Of a DNA stretch of 16,048 nt, positions 1 through 8,748 are shown piece after piece. The DNA lies in contig JAIEPI010000107.1 in assembly GCA_019749855.1 (NCBI GenBank), positions 1-16,048 of the forward strand. The letters run 5' to 3'. The stretch comes from Rickettsiales bacterium. Lineage in GTDB: Bacteria; Pseudomonadota; Alphaproteobacteria; Rickettsiales; UBA998. The notes beneath the pieces are model-generated. The model was not told where the DNA came from. It did not search any database and was given only the letters and a program-made list of their open reading frames with translations. The stretch's first letter is position 1; every line of letters starts with the position of its first letter. The translations under genes and the position numbers were made by a program.

Positions 1-383
1 CCTATGCGTCCCTCACGCCGCGCCGCCTGAACGTCACAGGCCGCCAGCGCTTTGATCAGCCATTCCTCTAAGCTCCCCACATAATGGCGAAGGTCAGGTG
101 TACCTGCATACCGCGCTTTAAGATCGAGCATCACGTAGGCCACGCGCTGCCCGGGGCCATGATAGGTATATTGGCCGCCACGACCTGTGACATGCACCGG
201 AAATCGCGGTTTTAGTAAATCAGCGGGGCGCGCACTGGTGCCAGCGGTGTAAAGCGGCGGATGCTCCAGCATCCACACCAGCTCTGGGGCCGCCCCTGCG
301 CGAATGGCGGCCACGCGTGCTTCCATGGCGCTCACCGCCTCAGGATAAGCCACAAGTCCGTCTGCTATGCTCCACTCTACCAT
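1..383 (-). CDS. lipB: Octanoyltransferase LipB, N-terminal part (runs off the window's left end)
   Basis: LipB moves the octanoyl group from octanoyl-ACP to the lipoyl domains of 2-oxoacid dehydrogenases and GcvH, the first step of lipoate synthesis in the cytoplasm. I translated the minus strand by hand: 127 codons are present. The signatures are WMLEHPPLYTAGTSA at residues 37-51 and GRGGQYTYHGPGQ at 67-79, the substrate-pocket motif of the family. The catalytic Lys and Cys lie beyond the window. The ATG at 383 places the first beta strand (VEWSIADGL) where the family begins; an in-frame GTG at 422 would add 13 residues and cannot be excluded, as neither start has a clear ribosome binding site. 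The gene is divergent from tRNA-Leu. Confidence 0.93.
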   Translation of the reverse strand, partial: MVEWSIADGLVAYPEAVSAMEARVAAIRAGAAPELVWMLEHPPLYTAGTSARPADLLKPRFPVHVTGRGGQYTYHGPGQRVAYVMLDLKARYAGTPDLRHYVGSLEEWLIKALAACDVQAARREGRI

Positions 384-433
384 GCTTGTTTTTAGCGTCC
401 GCGCGTAATTCTGTCGAGCCACGATAAGGCCGC

Positions 434-462
434 TTGCATCATGCCCACGCCTTTGCTACATA
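434..462 (+). promoter_or_regulatory. Possible sigma70-type promoter of tRNA-Leu
   Basis: TTGCAT at 434-439 and TACATA at 457-462 are separated by 17 bases, and would start transcription about 11 bases before the mature tRNA. Each hexamer matches the consensus at only about half its positions, so this is a position-based guess. Confidence 0.3.
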
Positions 463-480
463 TCCGCCCCTACCTTGTGT

Positions 481-565
481 GCGGTCGTGGCGGAACTGGT
501 AGACGCGCAGCGTTGAGGTCGCTGTGGGGCAACCCGTGGAAGTTCGAGTCTTCTCGACCGCACCA
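481..565 (+). tRNA. tRNA-Leu (anticodon GAG)
   Basis: The acceptor arms GCGGTCG (481-487) and CGACCGC (555-561) pair perfectly, and CCA is encoded at 563-565. The anticodon stem CAGCG/CGCTG encloses the loop TTGAGGT, giving anticodon GAG, which reads CUC and CUU leucine codons. The D-loop carries GGTAGACGC, the T-arm GTTCGAGTC, and there is a long variable arm (GTGGGGCAACCCGTG), as expected of a class II leucine tRNA. The six-gene AAA+/VWA operon begins 174 bases downstream. I looked for a copy of the tRNA 3' end as an attachment site as far as mgtE and saw none. Confidence 0.97.
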
Positions 566-739
566 TTTTCTTTTGAATCATATAGAGAAAATAATAGATC
601 TACTCCAAAAGTTTAGCTGCTTGGCAGCAGTTGCCCCCATCCTTCCTTTCTTCTTTCATTCGGTCGTCACAAAAGATTAACGTTTCTTAATACCATTTCT
701 GTGTTACGCCATCGCGAAAATTGGTGAAATGTGTGAAAA

Positions 740-3313
740 ATGGTCAATCGTCAACCAGATAACGATCAATATCCTCGCTCGCGTTCGGATATTCTCAAGT
801 TGCCGTTGACACAACTGCGGCAACGCACCGCGACTTTATTTAATCTGGGGCGATTCCCTCGCGAGGAGTTTGATAAGCTATTTAGCGAATTACCCACCTT
901 AGCCAAGCAGTTGGGGCGTAACGACGAGGATGAATTACAAGATACTATCACAGCCCTCAAGAATGCCGTGGATACAGGGTGGCCCCCTGAGAGGGTCAAT
1001 TTACGAACCGAAGGACTTCAACTTGCATGGGCAATCACCATGTTTTATCTGCAAGCAAATCCTGAAATATGCTCACAGTGGCCACAAGAAGAACTACGCA
1101 AGCCCGCGTTTAAGGAGACCAAACTTTGGAATAGGTTGCGTACCGATGTGGCGGCAAGATATGAACTAGCAAATGCCGGTCGCACCATCACACGTTTGCC
1201 TATTAGCAAAGAAACGACGATAGCGTGGGACGTACCCGGTAGCTGGTATTATTATAGCCCCTCGCAAAAGCACATCAATATCGACTTGGCCTTTTCCTGT
1301 CTGGCTGGAGTGGAGCATGCGCGTGATTCCATATTCCATGAAATTGGCCATGCGCTTTTGTCATTAGACTACACTCCGCAGATGAAGGAAATTCAACAGC
1401 GAATACATTTTATTCGCAATATTCCAAAAAAAGAAAAACGAAAGCTAACGCAAATCGAGTATCGCGAGATTTTTCACTTAAGTGTGGAGTGGAAGTTACG
1501 ACACATGATTTGGAACTGTCTGGAAGACACGTCCATGAACCGATTCGTGCGCAACCAGTCGGAGAAATGGGATGCCTTGCAGAATTACGGCGTGTCGCTG
1601 AACCACACCGAAACCTGCTATAGCTCCGATGCCGAACTGATACACCGCTACAAGCAATTCATTCCTGAACAAAAGGCTACGCCAGCCGGCGGGACGACGA
1701 CCTCGTCGCTTGGAGAGCAGCCAAAGGGCATGAGCGATGAGGCCTATAAGAAACTGCGCAATGTGGGTAGTCTGGGGCTTTATCAATTCTTCATCCGAAA
1801 TGGCTTAATTGCAGATACGATGGAAGGCTATCAATCCGTTGACTTGCATCCTGAATGGGTAGGCAACGAGGGCATGGATACGATTCGGCGGTTGGTAAGT
1901 GACGAGTTTGAGATGCTTCAGCCAAACGATTTAATCGCGCGTTATGGCGCAAAAGCACGCCAAGAATTTACGCGCCGTTTAGCCGTTCGCAGAGGCGCGG
2001 TCATTGATGAATTCTGGAATTGCTTATGTGCCGAGCACGCTAAGATTGTGCTTAACGAATTCGACAAGAACTTTGAGCCATCAAAAATGGTAATGCAGCC
2101 AGGTCAATCTGGCGGTGTAGAAGTCGAAGGAATGGGTACGCCAATGGCACTACCTCACCTTATTCCGGAGAGTCCTGAGGCTGAGCATGAAGAGGCAAAA
2201 AAGCCTAAAAATGGTTCCATGACGTTGCAAGACGCACTTGATAGCATGGAAGCTGCATCACCATCTGTGTTTGATCCAAGAAACGTTATTGAGCATAAAT
2301 CCACGACCATGCGCAATGCGGCGCAAGGGAACATAGCAATTCACCATGAACGCGTCGCACGGATGCAGCCGGTGATTCAAGCCGGAAGACCCTTGCTGGA
2401 GGAGTTGCTAAAACGCCGCTATGAAACGGCACCGACTTTATCTCCGGATCACCAACTGATTGGTGATTTACGCAATCTCGATATACGCAAGGCAGAACGG
2501 CTGGAAGAATTACGTGCCACCAGCGCCGCGACAGCTCCCGATTACGACCGATTCAATCGTGAAGATGGTGAAATTCAAACCATGGCGCGACCACGATTGG
2601 TACTCATGATTGATGATTCCGGCAGTATGGACTTTCCGCTTGGGGATGGCAAGAAGTTGGCCACCGCGGTGGATGGCAAGAAGTTGGCCACCGCGGCTGA
2701 TGCGGCGACCGCATTCATCGAAATGACAAAAGGATTACCCATTGATGTGTATGTTTATGCCTGTGGCAATGCGAATCCAATACCCATCGCTAAGCCAGGT
2801 GACACGGAAGAGGACATTGCCGCCAATATGGCATCATTGATGAAGGCACAAGGCACAGAAGCCCTGCGCCCGCCCTTGCGGCAATTTATTCAGGATGTGC
2901 TTGATGAGACGTCCCCCTATCTTTTCAGGGGCAATACGATGGTCGCGATTATTTCTGATGGACATATCCATGATATGGATCACGCGACCGGCTTGTTACA
3001 AAGTTTACGTACCCATACCGGCCATGTGTCGGTGGATTGCCTAATTATCGAGAACAACACTGACACACGTATGCATAAAGCAGCAAAAAAACTGACGGCA
3101 AATCACCCGTCAAATCCAATTCTCATACGCAATGCGACCACTGCTCAGCAAGTCCATGATGGAATCATCGCCCTGTTGACACATCGGCTGGAGCAGACCG
3201 TAGGCCAGCCAGCGTTCACGGCTGATCAAGAGCGGGTATGGTTAGAGAATGCTATAGCTATGGAAAATCAACAAGTAACACAAGCGGCCAAAGCAACGGC
3301 CAAACGAGCGTGA
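740..3313 (+). CDS. CobT-like protein: HExxH metallopeptidase-like N-terminal region plus C-terminal VWA domain
   Basis: An 857-residue protein with two recognisable parts. Around residues 197-206 is FHEIGHALL, an HExxH zinc motif (H200, E201, H204), followed by NCLEDTSMN with E262 as a possible third ligand; this layout recalls the LED motif of CobT and related VWA proteins. From about residue 617 a VWA domain begins: LVLMIDDSGSM holds the metal-binding MIDAS motif (D625, S627, S629), and GTEALRPPL and ISDGHIHDMD supply later MIDAS positions. A charged linker lies between. The ATG is the first in frame after a stop at 734-736, with a weak ribosome binding site. It heads the operon, six bases before the AAA+ gene. 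VWA partners of MoxR ATPases usually present the client; without cobalamin genes nearby, a cobaltochelatase role is unlikely. Whether the protease motif is active is unknown. Confidence 0.82.
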   Translation: MVNRQPDNDQYPRSRSDILKLPLTQLRQRTATLFNLGRFPREEFDKLFSELPTLAKQLGRNDEDELQDTITALKNAVDTGWPPERVNLRTEGLQLAWAITMFYLQANPEICSQWPQEELRKPAFKETKLWNRLRTDVAARYELANAGRTITRLPISKETTIAWDVPGSWYYYSPSQKHINIDLAFSCLAGVEHARDSIFHEIGHALLSLDYTPQMKEIQQRIHFIRNIPKKEKRKLTQIEYREIFHLSVEWKLRHMIWNCLEDTSMNRFVRNQSEKWDALQNYGVSLNHTETCYSSDAELIHRYKQFIPEQKATPAGGTTTSSLGEQPKGMSDEAYKKLRNVGSLGLYQFFIRNGLIADTMEGYQSVDLHPEWVGNEGMDTIRRLVSDEFEMLQPNDLIARYGAKARQEFTRRLAVRRGAVIDEFWNCLCAEHAKIVLNEFDKNFEPSKMVMQPGQSGGVEVEGMGTPMALPHLIPESPEAEHEEAKKPKNGSMTLQDALDSMEAASPSVFDPRNVIEHKSTTMRNAAQGNIAIHHERVARMQPVIQAGRPLLEELLKRRYETAPTLSPDHQLIGDLRNLDIRKAERLEELRATSAATAPDYDRFNREDGEIQTMARPRLVLMIDDSGSMDFPLGDGKKLATAVDGKKLATAADAATAFIEMTKGLPIDVYVYACGNANPIPIAKPGDTEEDIAANMASLMKAQGTEALRPPLRQFIQDVLDETSPYLFRGNTMVAIISDGHIHDMDHATGLLQSLRTHTGHVSVDCLIIENNTDTRMHKAAKKLTANHPSNPILIRNATTAQQVHDGIIALLTHRLEQTVGQPAFTADQERVWLENAIAMENQQVTQAAKATAKRA
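2644..2697 (+). repeat. 27-base in-frame tandem duplication inside the VWA domain
   Basis: Two adjacent units, 2644-2670 and 2671-2697, differ only in their last base. They encode DGKKLATAV and DGKKLATAA (residues 636-653), immediately after the MIDAS motif. Normally helix 1 of a VWA domain follows the MIDAS loop directly, so one unit is probably a recent extra copy that lengthens the loop by nine residues. Confidence 0.95.
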
Positions 3314-3319
3314 GGAAAG

Positions 3320-6148
3320 ATGTTTACTAGCAAAAAAATTGAACAAAAACTGACTGCGATACCGCTCGGTTATGTTGACCATGCGCTGGGTATCTATAAC
3401 CCGTGGCCAGACCTGATTGTGGACGGCAGCAAAGACCCAGACGGTGAATTGCCACTCGGTGTCATTCAGGCAGACGCGGCGATTGCCAATAATCGCAATG
3501 CAGCAACGGCAGAGCGTTTAAAACATTTACCGCTACATGTTTTATCCCGCCGAAGTGCAGATGAGGTGGAGGGAATTGCTTATCGCGGCATGCCCGTACT
3601 CAGTATGTTGCCTTACTTTAAGGAGAGTCTGCACAACCGCCATCGCTATGATCCAGCCACCGGTGAGCCGAATCCTGACCACAGGATGGTGGAGTTTTAT
3701 GAAGGCGCCGCCGGCGCCGGCAAAACAGAAATGGCCAAAACCATTGCCCGCATGCGTGATCCGCGTGGTCCTATCGTCTTCGATTGCGGCGGCAAGAATC
3801 TAGACGATATTCTATTTCAGACCGTCCTGGATCAGGATAAAAGCCGCAGCCTGATGCACGCAATGGATGAGGCCATTGAGGCGCACAATAATGGTGAGCG
3901 GCCGTTTAATGCTAGTAACATCGCCGTGTTGCGTGAGGCAATGGGCGACGCCATGATTGAGGTTGAAGGTCAGTTATTGATTGACTGGGATTGGTTCGGA
4001 AAAAATAAGCCTGCCGAAGAATCAGGTAGCGAGAGGCCCAAGAAGCCTGACCCCCAACGTAGTATCAATGTCGAGCTCTTTGAAAAACAAAAAACGGCGC
4101 TTCAGCGATTTATGGAAATTGAGAATATAAAGCTCGATCATCGTGCAGGATTTGGCCTGAAGCGAGTTTATGGGCCATTGATTGAGGCTGTTATTCAGGA
4201 TCGTGAATTGGTGCTTGATGAATACACGAAAGGGATTCCTGGCACCGGCATGCAATTACAGATCATCTGGGAATTGCTCAATGGCGATCCCAATAAACGT
4301 ACCCATAAAGTGTATGGTGGACAAGGGCTGGAATTTGAATTTGATCGCAGCAACATTGGTGAGATGTTCCATGTAACCTTGACTGGTAACGATAAGTCCG
4401 ATGGTCAAGGGACATTTAAGCTCGATACCTCCACCCGTGATCGCCTGGCGCCAGCCAAAATCTTTCCGTTTACTAAGCGGGATTATGCGCACCGTATCGC
4501 CCAAACGTTATGTGGTCTGCCGCTTACCACCCTGAAAGCGATGGAGCCTTTAGCAGAACAACATCCGGAAGCATTCCATGAAGAATTGATGCGCCGGCGC
4601 AATCAGGGTTTGCCGGCCGATCAACAGATTTCAGCTACTTCCCCGCAAGGGCGCATGATTCATAACTGGCAGGATACGATCACTGCCTGTAATCAACTGG
4701 CCCTTTTGTTTCATGCCATTGATGAAATTAAATCGACGCAATCAGCTTTCTATAAATCTGGCACGCAATCTGCGATCCGTTCGGAAATTCAAAATGGCAG
4801 AAGCATCGATTTCAGCGTCCGTCGGTTCAGCCAGCTATTGACGGCCAGCTACAAACCTTCCTCCACATCCCTGCCCGCCAGTCAATCAATAGGGTTTCTT
4901 GGAAAAAAAGTAGAAAAATCTGGCACGTCACAAACCGGTCGTCCTGTGTTTTCCCAAGCCAATCGCCCTGTGTTCAACTTTAGTGGCGTTGACCATCTTC
5001 CCTGGTTTGGCGAGCGTCTGCAAGAAGTTCTGAAGAATGAAATTTACCGCATGACTGAAGACAAGCCTGAAACAAGAAAATACCTTGAAGAAGTGGCTAA
5101 AAAGGCAGGCATTCTTGAAAACATCCTCACGCAAGGGCAGGCCGCCAATGGCGGGATACCCATCAAAGACTTGCTGAAGTTAGGCGCGCCGGATGTCGAG
5201 TTGGACGATGTGGCGCGCACCCAGAGCATTCTATGTGATTACCTGCGTGCACGCGACCCGCATGTTGAAGGTAGCAATGAGGATTTATTACCACGACGCG
5301 CAGTAGAAGCCGCCATGCAAACACAAAAAGCACATCGCGCAACCGTCGCTGCGGCAGCTTCGTCGGGTGAGCATATGCTCATCGTGCCAAACGAGCCGGA
5401 TAAAATGATTTCTAGTGCCGGGCCTTTAGGCGTCGTTATCGCAGCAGAGCCAGCCGACTTGTATAGTTCCATCCCTAACTCACGTGGGCCTAAAGCACAC
5501 TTGCCGATCCTCGGCATCATTGCCAGCTTGGCCCTACCCGATGGGATAGGCAAAGAAAATCTTGGCCATTTATTCTCAAAAACATTTACCGACTCGGAGA
5601 AAAACAAGCCTCCCAAAAGTCTTGTTCCGAGTAATGCCGCTGACAAAGCGCCCTACGATTTTCTTGAATCGAGCCATCCGTCCGGCATCGCGTTTACCAC
5701 GTTGCGTGGCCGCAGAGCCGATGATGAAGTGGATACCTTGCACCTGATCAAAAATGATAAGGGCCAAGCACTGCTGGTAGGGGATCGCATTGAACCCAAA
5801 TGGAGTGAGCGCCTGCGTGAACAGGGTGTATTCTACATTGACCGTAGCCATGAAAAAGCAGGCATGGAACTTAGCGAAGCATTCAATATCGTGCTCGGTA
5901 GTCATGTGACAGATGAGACGATCATCAATGATCTTGTCTGGGCTTTCCAGATTCGTAATGGCGTCAACCCAAACGCCATCGCTGAGAATGCAACCTATTC
6001 GAAAAATGATCTTGAGCGGCTGCTACTTGAGCCCGATTTGTCTCTGCCAGATAAGGCGGTGCGCGTCACCCTCTTCGCATCGCTCACCGCCTGGCGCGAC
6101 GCCATTGCCGCCTCGAGACAAGCAGCACAGACAGAACAGGGGAAATAA
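3320..6148 (+). CDS. Large CobS/MoxR-like AAA+ ATPase, partner of the VWA protein
   Basis: A 942-residue ATPase. The Walker A motif is GAAGAGKT (G129 to T136), Walker B is ELVLDEYTKG (D300, E301), the sensor 1 asparagine is in LTGND (N357), and TSTRDRLAP (R373, R375) sits where MoxR proteins carry the arginine finger. ILxxG-type pore features cannot be assigned by eye. It is unusual in size: MoxR and CobS proteins are usually 280-350 residues, whereas here about 165 residues separate Walker A and B, including a charged stretch rich in K, P and E, and more than 500 residues follow the ATPase core with no domain I recognise. AGGAAAG lies directly before the ATG, six bases after the VWA stop. 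Family knowledge predicts a hexameric ring that uses ATP to remodel a client through the VWA protein; the client is unknown. Confidence 0.82.
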   Translation: MFTSKKIEQKLTAIPLGYVDHALGIYNPWPDLIVDGSKDPDGELPLGVIQADAAIANNRNAATAERLKHLPLHVLSRRSADEVEGIAYRGMPVLSMLPYFKESLHNRHRYDPATGEPNPDHRMVEFYEGAAGAGKTEMAKTIARMRDPRGPIVFDCGGKNLDDILFQTVLDQDKSRSLMHAMDEAIEAHNNGERPFNASNIAVLREAMGDAMIEVEGQLLIDWDWFGKNKPAEESGSERPKKPDPQRSINVELFEKQKTALQRFMEIENIKLDHRAGFGLKRVYGPLIEAVIQDRELVLDEYTKGIPGTGMQLQIIWELLNGDPNKRTHKVYGGQGLEFEFDRSNIGEMFHVTLTGNDKSDGQGTFKLDTSTRDRLAPAKIFPFTKRDYAHRIAQTLCGLPLTTLKAMEPLAEQHPEAFHEELMRRRNQGLPADQQISATSPQGRMIHNWQDTITACNQLALLFHAIDEIKSTQSAFYKSGTQSAIRSEIQNGRSIDFSVRRFSQLLTASYKPSSTSLPASQSIGFLGKKVEKSGTSQTGRPVFSQANRPVFNFSGVDHLPWFGERLQEVLKNEIYRMTEDKPETRKYLEEVAKKAGILENILTQGQAANGGIPIKDLLKLGAPDVELDDVARTQSILCDYLRARDPHVEGSNEDLLPRRAVEAAMQTQKAHRATVAAAASSGEHMLIVPNEPDKMISSAGPLGVVIAAEPADLYSSIPNSRGPKAHLPILGIIASLALPDGIGKENLGHLFSKTFTDSEKNKPPKSLVPSNAADKAPYDFLESSHPSGIAFTTLRGRRADDEVDTLHLIKNDKGQALLVGDRIEPKWSERLREQGVFYIDRSHEKAGMELSEAFNIVLGSHVTDETIINDLVWAFQIRNGVNPNAIAENATYSKNDLERLLLEPDLSLPDKAVRVTLFASLTAWRDAIAASRQAAQTEQGK

Positions 6149-6149
6149 C

Positions 6150-6467
6150 ATGCCACCATTACTCACCCCACAGGAACATGCATTGCTGGTTGCCAGTATC
6201 CATCTGCTGGCGGAAGAACAGCCCTTACTAATTCGTCCTGAGCAACGCGTGCTTGGCATTCAACGTATCCATGCGCAGGTGTTGGCAGAGGAAATGCATG
6301 TGCCCATCCTGCGTGATAAGGCGGCTGTAGAAGCGGCGTTGCGCGATGCATTGCAACGAACCCTGATTATTGATGTGGCGACACTGCCCATCTCACGCCT
6401 TGAACAGATGCTCGATCAAACCGGACATGGCCTCACCATGTACATGGTGCAGGAGAGCATACGATGA
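6150..6467 (+). CDS. Small unknown protein (105 aa) in the AAA+/VWA operon
   Basis: I do not recognise this protein. It begins MPPLLTPQEHALLVAS and looks mostly alpha-helical, with alternating leucine and charged residues and no membrane segment or signal peptide. The reading frame is open further upstream, inside the AAA+ gene, but the start at 6150 is chosen because AGGGGA (6138-6143) sits six bases before it and the AAA+ stop codon ends at 6148, leaving a one-base gap. Its stop overlaps the next start by four bases (ATGA), so translation is probably coupled on both sides. Its place between the ATPase and the three paralogues suggests an adaptor or small subunit of the same system, which is inference only. 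Confidence 0.75.
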   Translation: MPPLLTPQEHALLVASIHLLAEEQPLLIRPEQRVLGIQRIHAQVLAEEMHVPILRDKAAVEAALRDALQRTLIIDVATLPISRLEQMLDQTGHGLTMYMVQESIR

Positions 6468-7573
6468 ATCAGTACAGAACAAATTGGAGTAAGGGTCGCA
6501 AAAAAACTCTCTGCGGAACTAATTACGCATTAATATCGGCCAGTGACAGCCCTAAAGAACTTCGGCAATTGAATGAGAAATTGCGAGACCAAAGCCGTGA
6601 TTTAATTCATTTTAATGACCTTTTGGAGCGTGATTACGGTCAACCTACGTTACGGATCGCACTGATTCGCAATCCAAAGGTTTTGCGCAATCTGCATCAT
6701 TTTCTGGATTTGTGTGAAGAGGCGGGTCAGCCAATAACACCCACTGACTTGCTTTATGAAATCGACGGCAAGAAGATCATCGACTGGGTATGTAGTGATC
6801 CAAACAATCTAGAATATCGCCTATTGCAGATTTTCAAAAAGGGGCGCTGGGTAAATCACCAGCACGAAGTTTACTCCTTTATCCAAGCCATTCCTCTGGA
6901 TATCCGCCAAAAATACGATTTTGACGCTACCCTCAAGGGGCTGGAGTTTATTAACCCACTACCAGTCACTATTAACGCATCCCTGACGCCGGATGCATGC
7001 ATCGCCGGTATTCTTGAATTACAGACTGATCCAAGCCTCACGTGGCGTATGTTGCCGATGTATCTGCATCAGCTCACACACAATGGCAGCGCTCTGACAG
7101 CGCAGCAATGGCAAACCCCGATGGATAAGGGCGAAACATTGCAGCATCTCACGGTACGTTTGGGCTTTCTCAGCAACATGCTCGCCATGATGGATCAGGC
7201 AGGGCAACCCATCACGGCTGAGCTACTGCGTGACGATTCAGGTGATCGTGTCACGCTGATAGAGCAAGCGATGATTCATGACGCTAAAAAGACTTTACAG
7301 CAACTCTTTCAGCCCGATCATTGGACAGGCCGTGTCGCGGAACTAGAGGCTGTGCTACGGGAGGTGCCTGCCCGCTTTGCTGCCGAGAAAGCAGATTTCC
7401 TTCGTGACTCTGCGGTGCTGCGAAAAGCTGCATTGGCAACACTTCGTTGCAAGCGCTCCCCCGCCACCGCGGCAACACGTCCAGCAACGAATGCTGGCGA
7501 CGATGCGGATGAGATAAGGCGCACCCACACACGAATGCTGATAGATGAACCTCTGGCGGAGCATGGGCGATGA
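6464..7573 (+). CDS. Unknown helical repeat protein, first of three tandem paralogues (369 aa)
   Basis: No family is recognised, but it is clearly related to the next two genes. Shared features are an N-terminal motif SPKELRQLNEKL (from about residue 29) followed by a hydrophobic L-x-x-x-DLL step, units of the form GQPITPTDLL...DGK and GQPITAELL...GDRVTLIEQA (starting near residues 88 and 244), a W-T-G-R motif at W287, and a tail beginning LATLR near residue 324, followed by an Ala/Thr/Pro linker and an acidic then basic end (DDADEIRR). The repeat units resemble degenerate ankyrin-type helix pairs but lack the ankyrin consensus. The start has a strong ribosome binding site (AGGAG, 6451-6455, eight bases before the ATG) and overlaps the previous stop by four bases. 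No signal peptide or membrane segment, so probably cytoplasmic. Confidence 0.78.
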   Translation: MNQYRTNWSKGRKKTLCGTNYALISASDSPKELRQLNEKLRDQSRDLIHFNDLLERDYGQPTLRIALIRNPKVLRNLHHFLDLCEEAGQPITPTDLLYEIDGKKIIDWVCSDPNNLEYRLLQIFKKGRWVNHQHEVYSFIQAIPLDIRQKYDFDATLKGLEFINPLPVTINASLTPDACIAGILELQTDPSLTWRMLPMYLHQLTHNGSALTAQQWQTPMDKGETLQHLTVRLGFLSNMLAMMDQAGQPITAELLRDDSGDRVTLIEQAMIHDAKKTLQQLFQPDHWTGRVAELEAVLREVPARFAAEKADFLRDSAVLRKAALATLRCKRSPATAATRPATNAGDDADEIRRTHTRMLIDEPLAEHGR

Positions 7574-8748
7574 TCATCCCCCCCAACTCACCTACACGGC
7601 AATACATATTGGATGGAATTGGCATTAAGGACTTCGATCCCGGTAACTATAATGGAAGCTTGCGAGCAATGAGCCGCAGCATCAATAGTCCCAAAGCTTG
7701 GGAAGCATTGAATCAACGGTTAGAAGCTGCAGGCGAGACGCTCGTTGCCAAAGCCGATTGGTTCCGTGTGCCCTCGACTGGCACAATGCCTATTATTTTT
7801 CGCGACCAAGTGCCTAATCAATTGCCATTCCTAATGGAATACCTGTTGAAGCGCGGCGATCCGCTGTTATTTGAAGATTTTATTCGACCCTATAATATTG
7901 TGCCTACAACACTTCTAGAAAAGATACTGGAGCGGGATATAAAAGCGGCTAAAAAACTGGTGAATCGTATTCTTGAGCCAAAATTATGGATTGGTTACGG
8001 ACAAGAGGCACGGTGGATTTACGAAGAAATCGGTCGCGAAGTAGATCCTAATGGCCGACGCTATTCTAACCCTGCGTTTCGAAGCGGAGTCGGGATTGCG
8101 CCAGATATTGATTTTGTACCTATCGAACATGCTATCTTTGCAAAAACCCTTTTGAAAGAAACTTTAGACGGAACTTTTGGTCATGACCGTGCCGCGATGT
8201 GGCGAAAGCTTGCTGAATTTGTGAGATTACAAGCTGGCGCGGCCGCTCTGATTCAGCTTGCTGCTAATGGACAATGGCTAACACCAGATGAGCTTCGCCA
8301 TCCGGTGGACGGAAGGGATGGCGAAACATGGTTTTATCTCCTTTGTCGTCACGGATTATTTCCAGAATTGGCACCTCATTTTACACGTAGCGGCCATTCA
8401 CTCAGTGCTGACTTGGTGATGAATCGCTCGGGTGGCAACAAAACAGTGCTGGAGATGCTTGGAGATTTCCGTCAATTACCAGTAGTTTTTGTCAATGTGC
8501 TGTGGCAAGGGCGTGCGAACGATGTGCGGCAAGTTATAGAGGCGGTCAGTGCGCGTCATCATACCCAGCGTGATGCCATTCCAGGCATCCAGTCCTTGCC
8601 GCGTTTGGCATCTTTAGCGGTGCTGCGGCCTTCGTCTCCAGCTCCCGCAATTAAGCCACCCACCAACAACTCGTGTTGGGCTGATGAGGAGATTGCCCGT
8701 AGTCAGGCTCGCGCAAAGGGCGCCCATGAGGGAGGCCGCGATGTCTGA
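7570..8748 (+). CDS. Unknown helical repeat protein, second paralogue (392 aa)
   Basis: This resembles its neighbours on both sides. The N-terminal motif is SPKAWEALNQRLEAAG followed by ADWF; the C-terminal half has NGQWLTPDELRHPVDG (from about residue 233), SGHSLSADLVMNRSGGNKTVLEML and W-Q-G-R at W312. The tail starts LAVLRP near residue 349, runs through a Ser/Pro/Ala linker and ends with ADEEIARSQARAK. The start overlaps the previous stop by four bases (ATGA) and GGAG at 7558-7561 lies eight bases before it. The paralogues are diverged enough that only these motifs are alignable by eye, so the duplication is old or the sequences evolve fast. No export signal, membrane segment or catalytic motif is apparent. 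It is likely made together with the AAA+ and VWA proteins. Confidence 0.78.
   Translation: MIIPPNSPTRQYILDGIGIKDFDPGNYNGSLRAMSRSINSPKAWEALNQRLEAAGETLVAKADWFRVPSTGTMPIIFRDQVPNQLPFLMEYLLKRGDPLLFEDFIRPYNIVPTTLLEKILERDIKAAKKLVNRILEPKLWIGYGQEARWIYEEIGREVDPNGRRYSNPAFRSGVGIAPDIDFVPIEHAIFAKTLLKETLDGTFGHDRAAMWRKLAEFVRLQAGAAALIQLAANGQWLTPDELRHPVDGRDGETWFYLLCRHGLFPELAPHFTRSGHSLSADLVMNRSGGNKTVLEMLGDFRQLPVVFVNVLWQGRANDVRQVIEAVSARHHTQRDAIPGIQSLPRLASLAVLRPSSPAPAIKPPTNNSCWADEEIARSQARAKGAHEGGRDV

Noticed and set aside
441..680. 79-codon open frame on the plus strand
   Set aside because: It runs straight through tRNA-Leu; the translated GRGGTGRR and FESSRPHH stretches are the tRNA sequence read as codons.
740..6148. 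Cobaltochelatase subunits CobT/CobS
   Set aside because: The domain resemblance is real, but lengths are far outside the family, the HExxH region is different in detail, and no cobN or other cobalamin gene is nearby.
5913..6149. Upstream extension of the small 105-residue gene
   Set aside because: It lies inside the AAA+ gene in another frame, and the ATG at 6150 has a good ribosome binding site.
8684..8740. Upstream extension of the third paralogue
   Set aside because: It overlaps the previous gene's coding end, and the strong GAGGGAGG is placed for the ATG at 8741.
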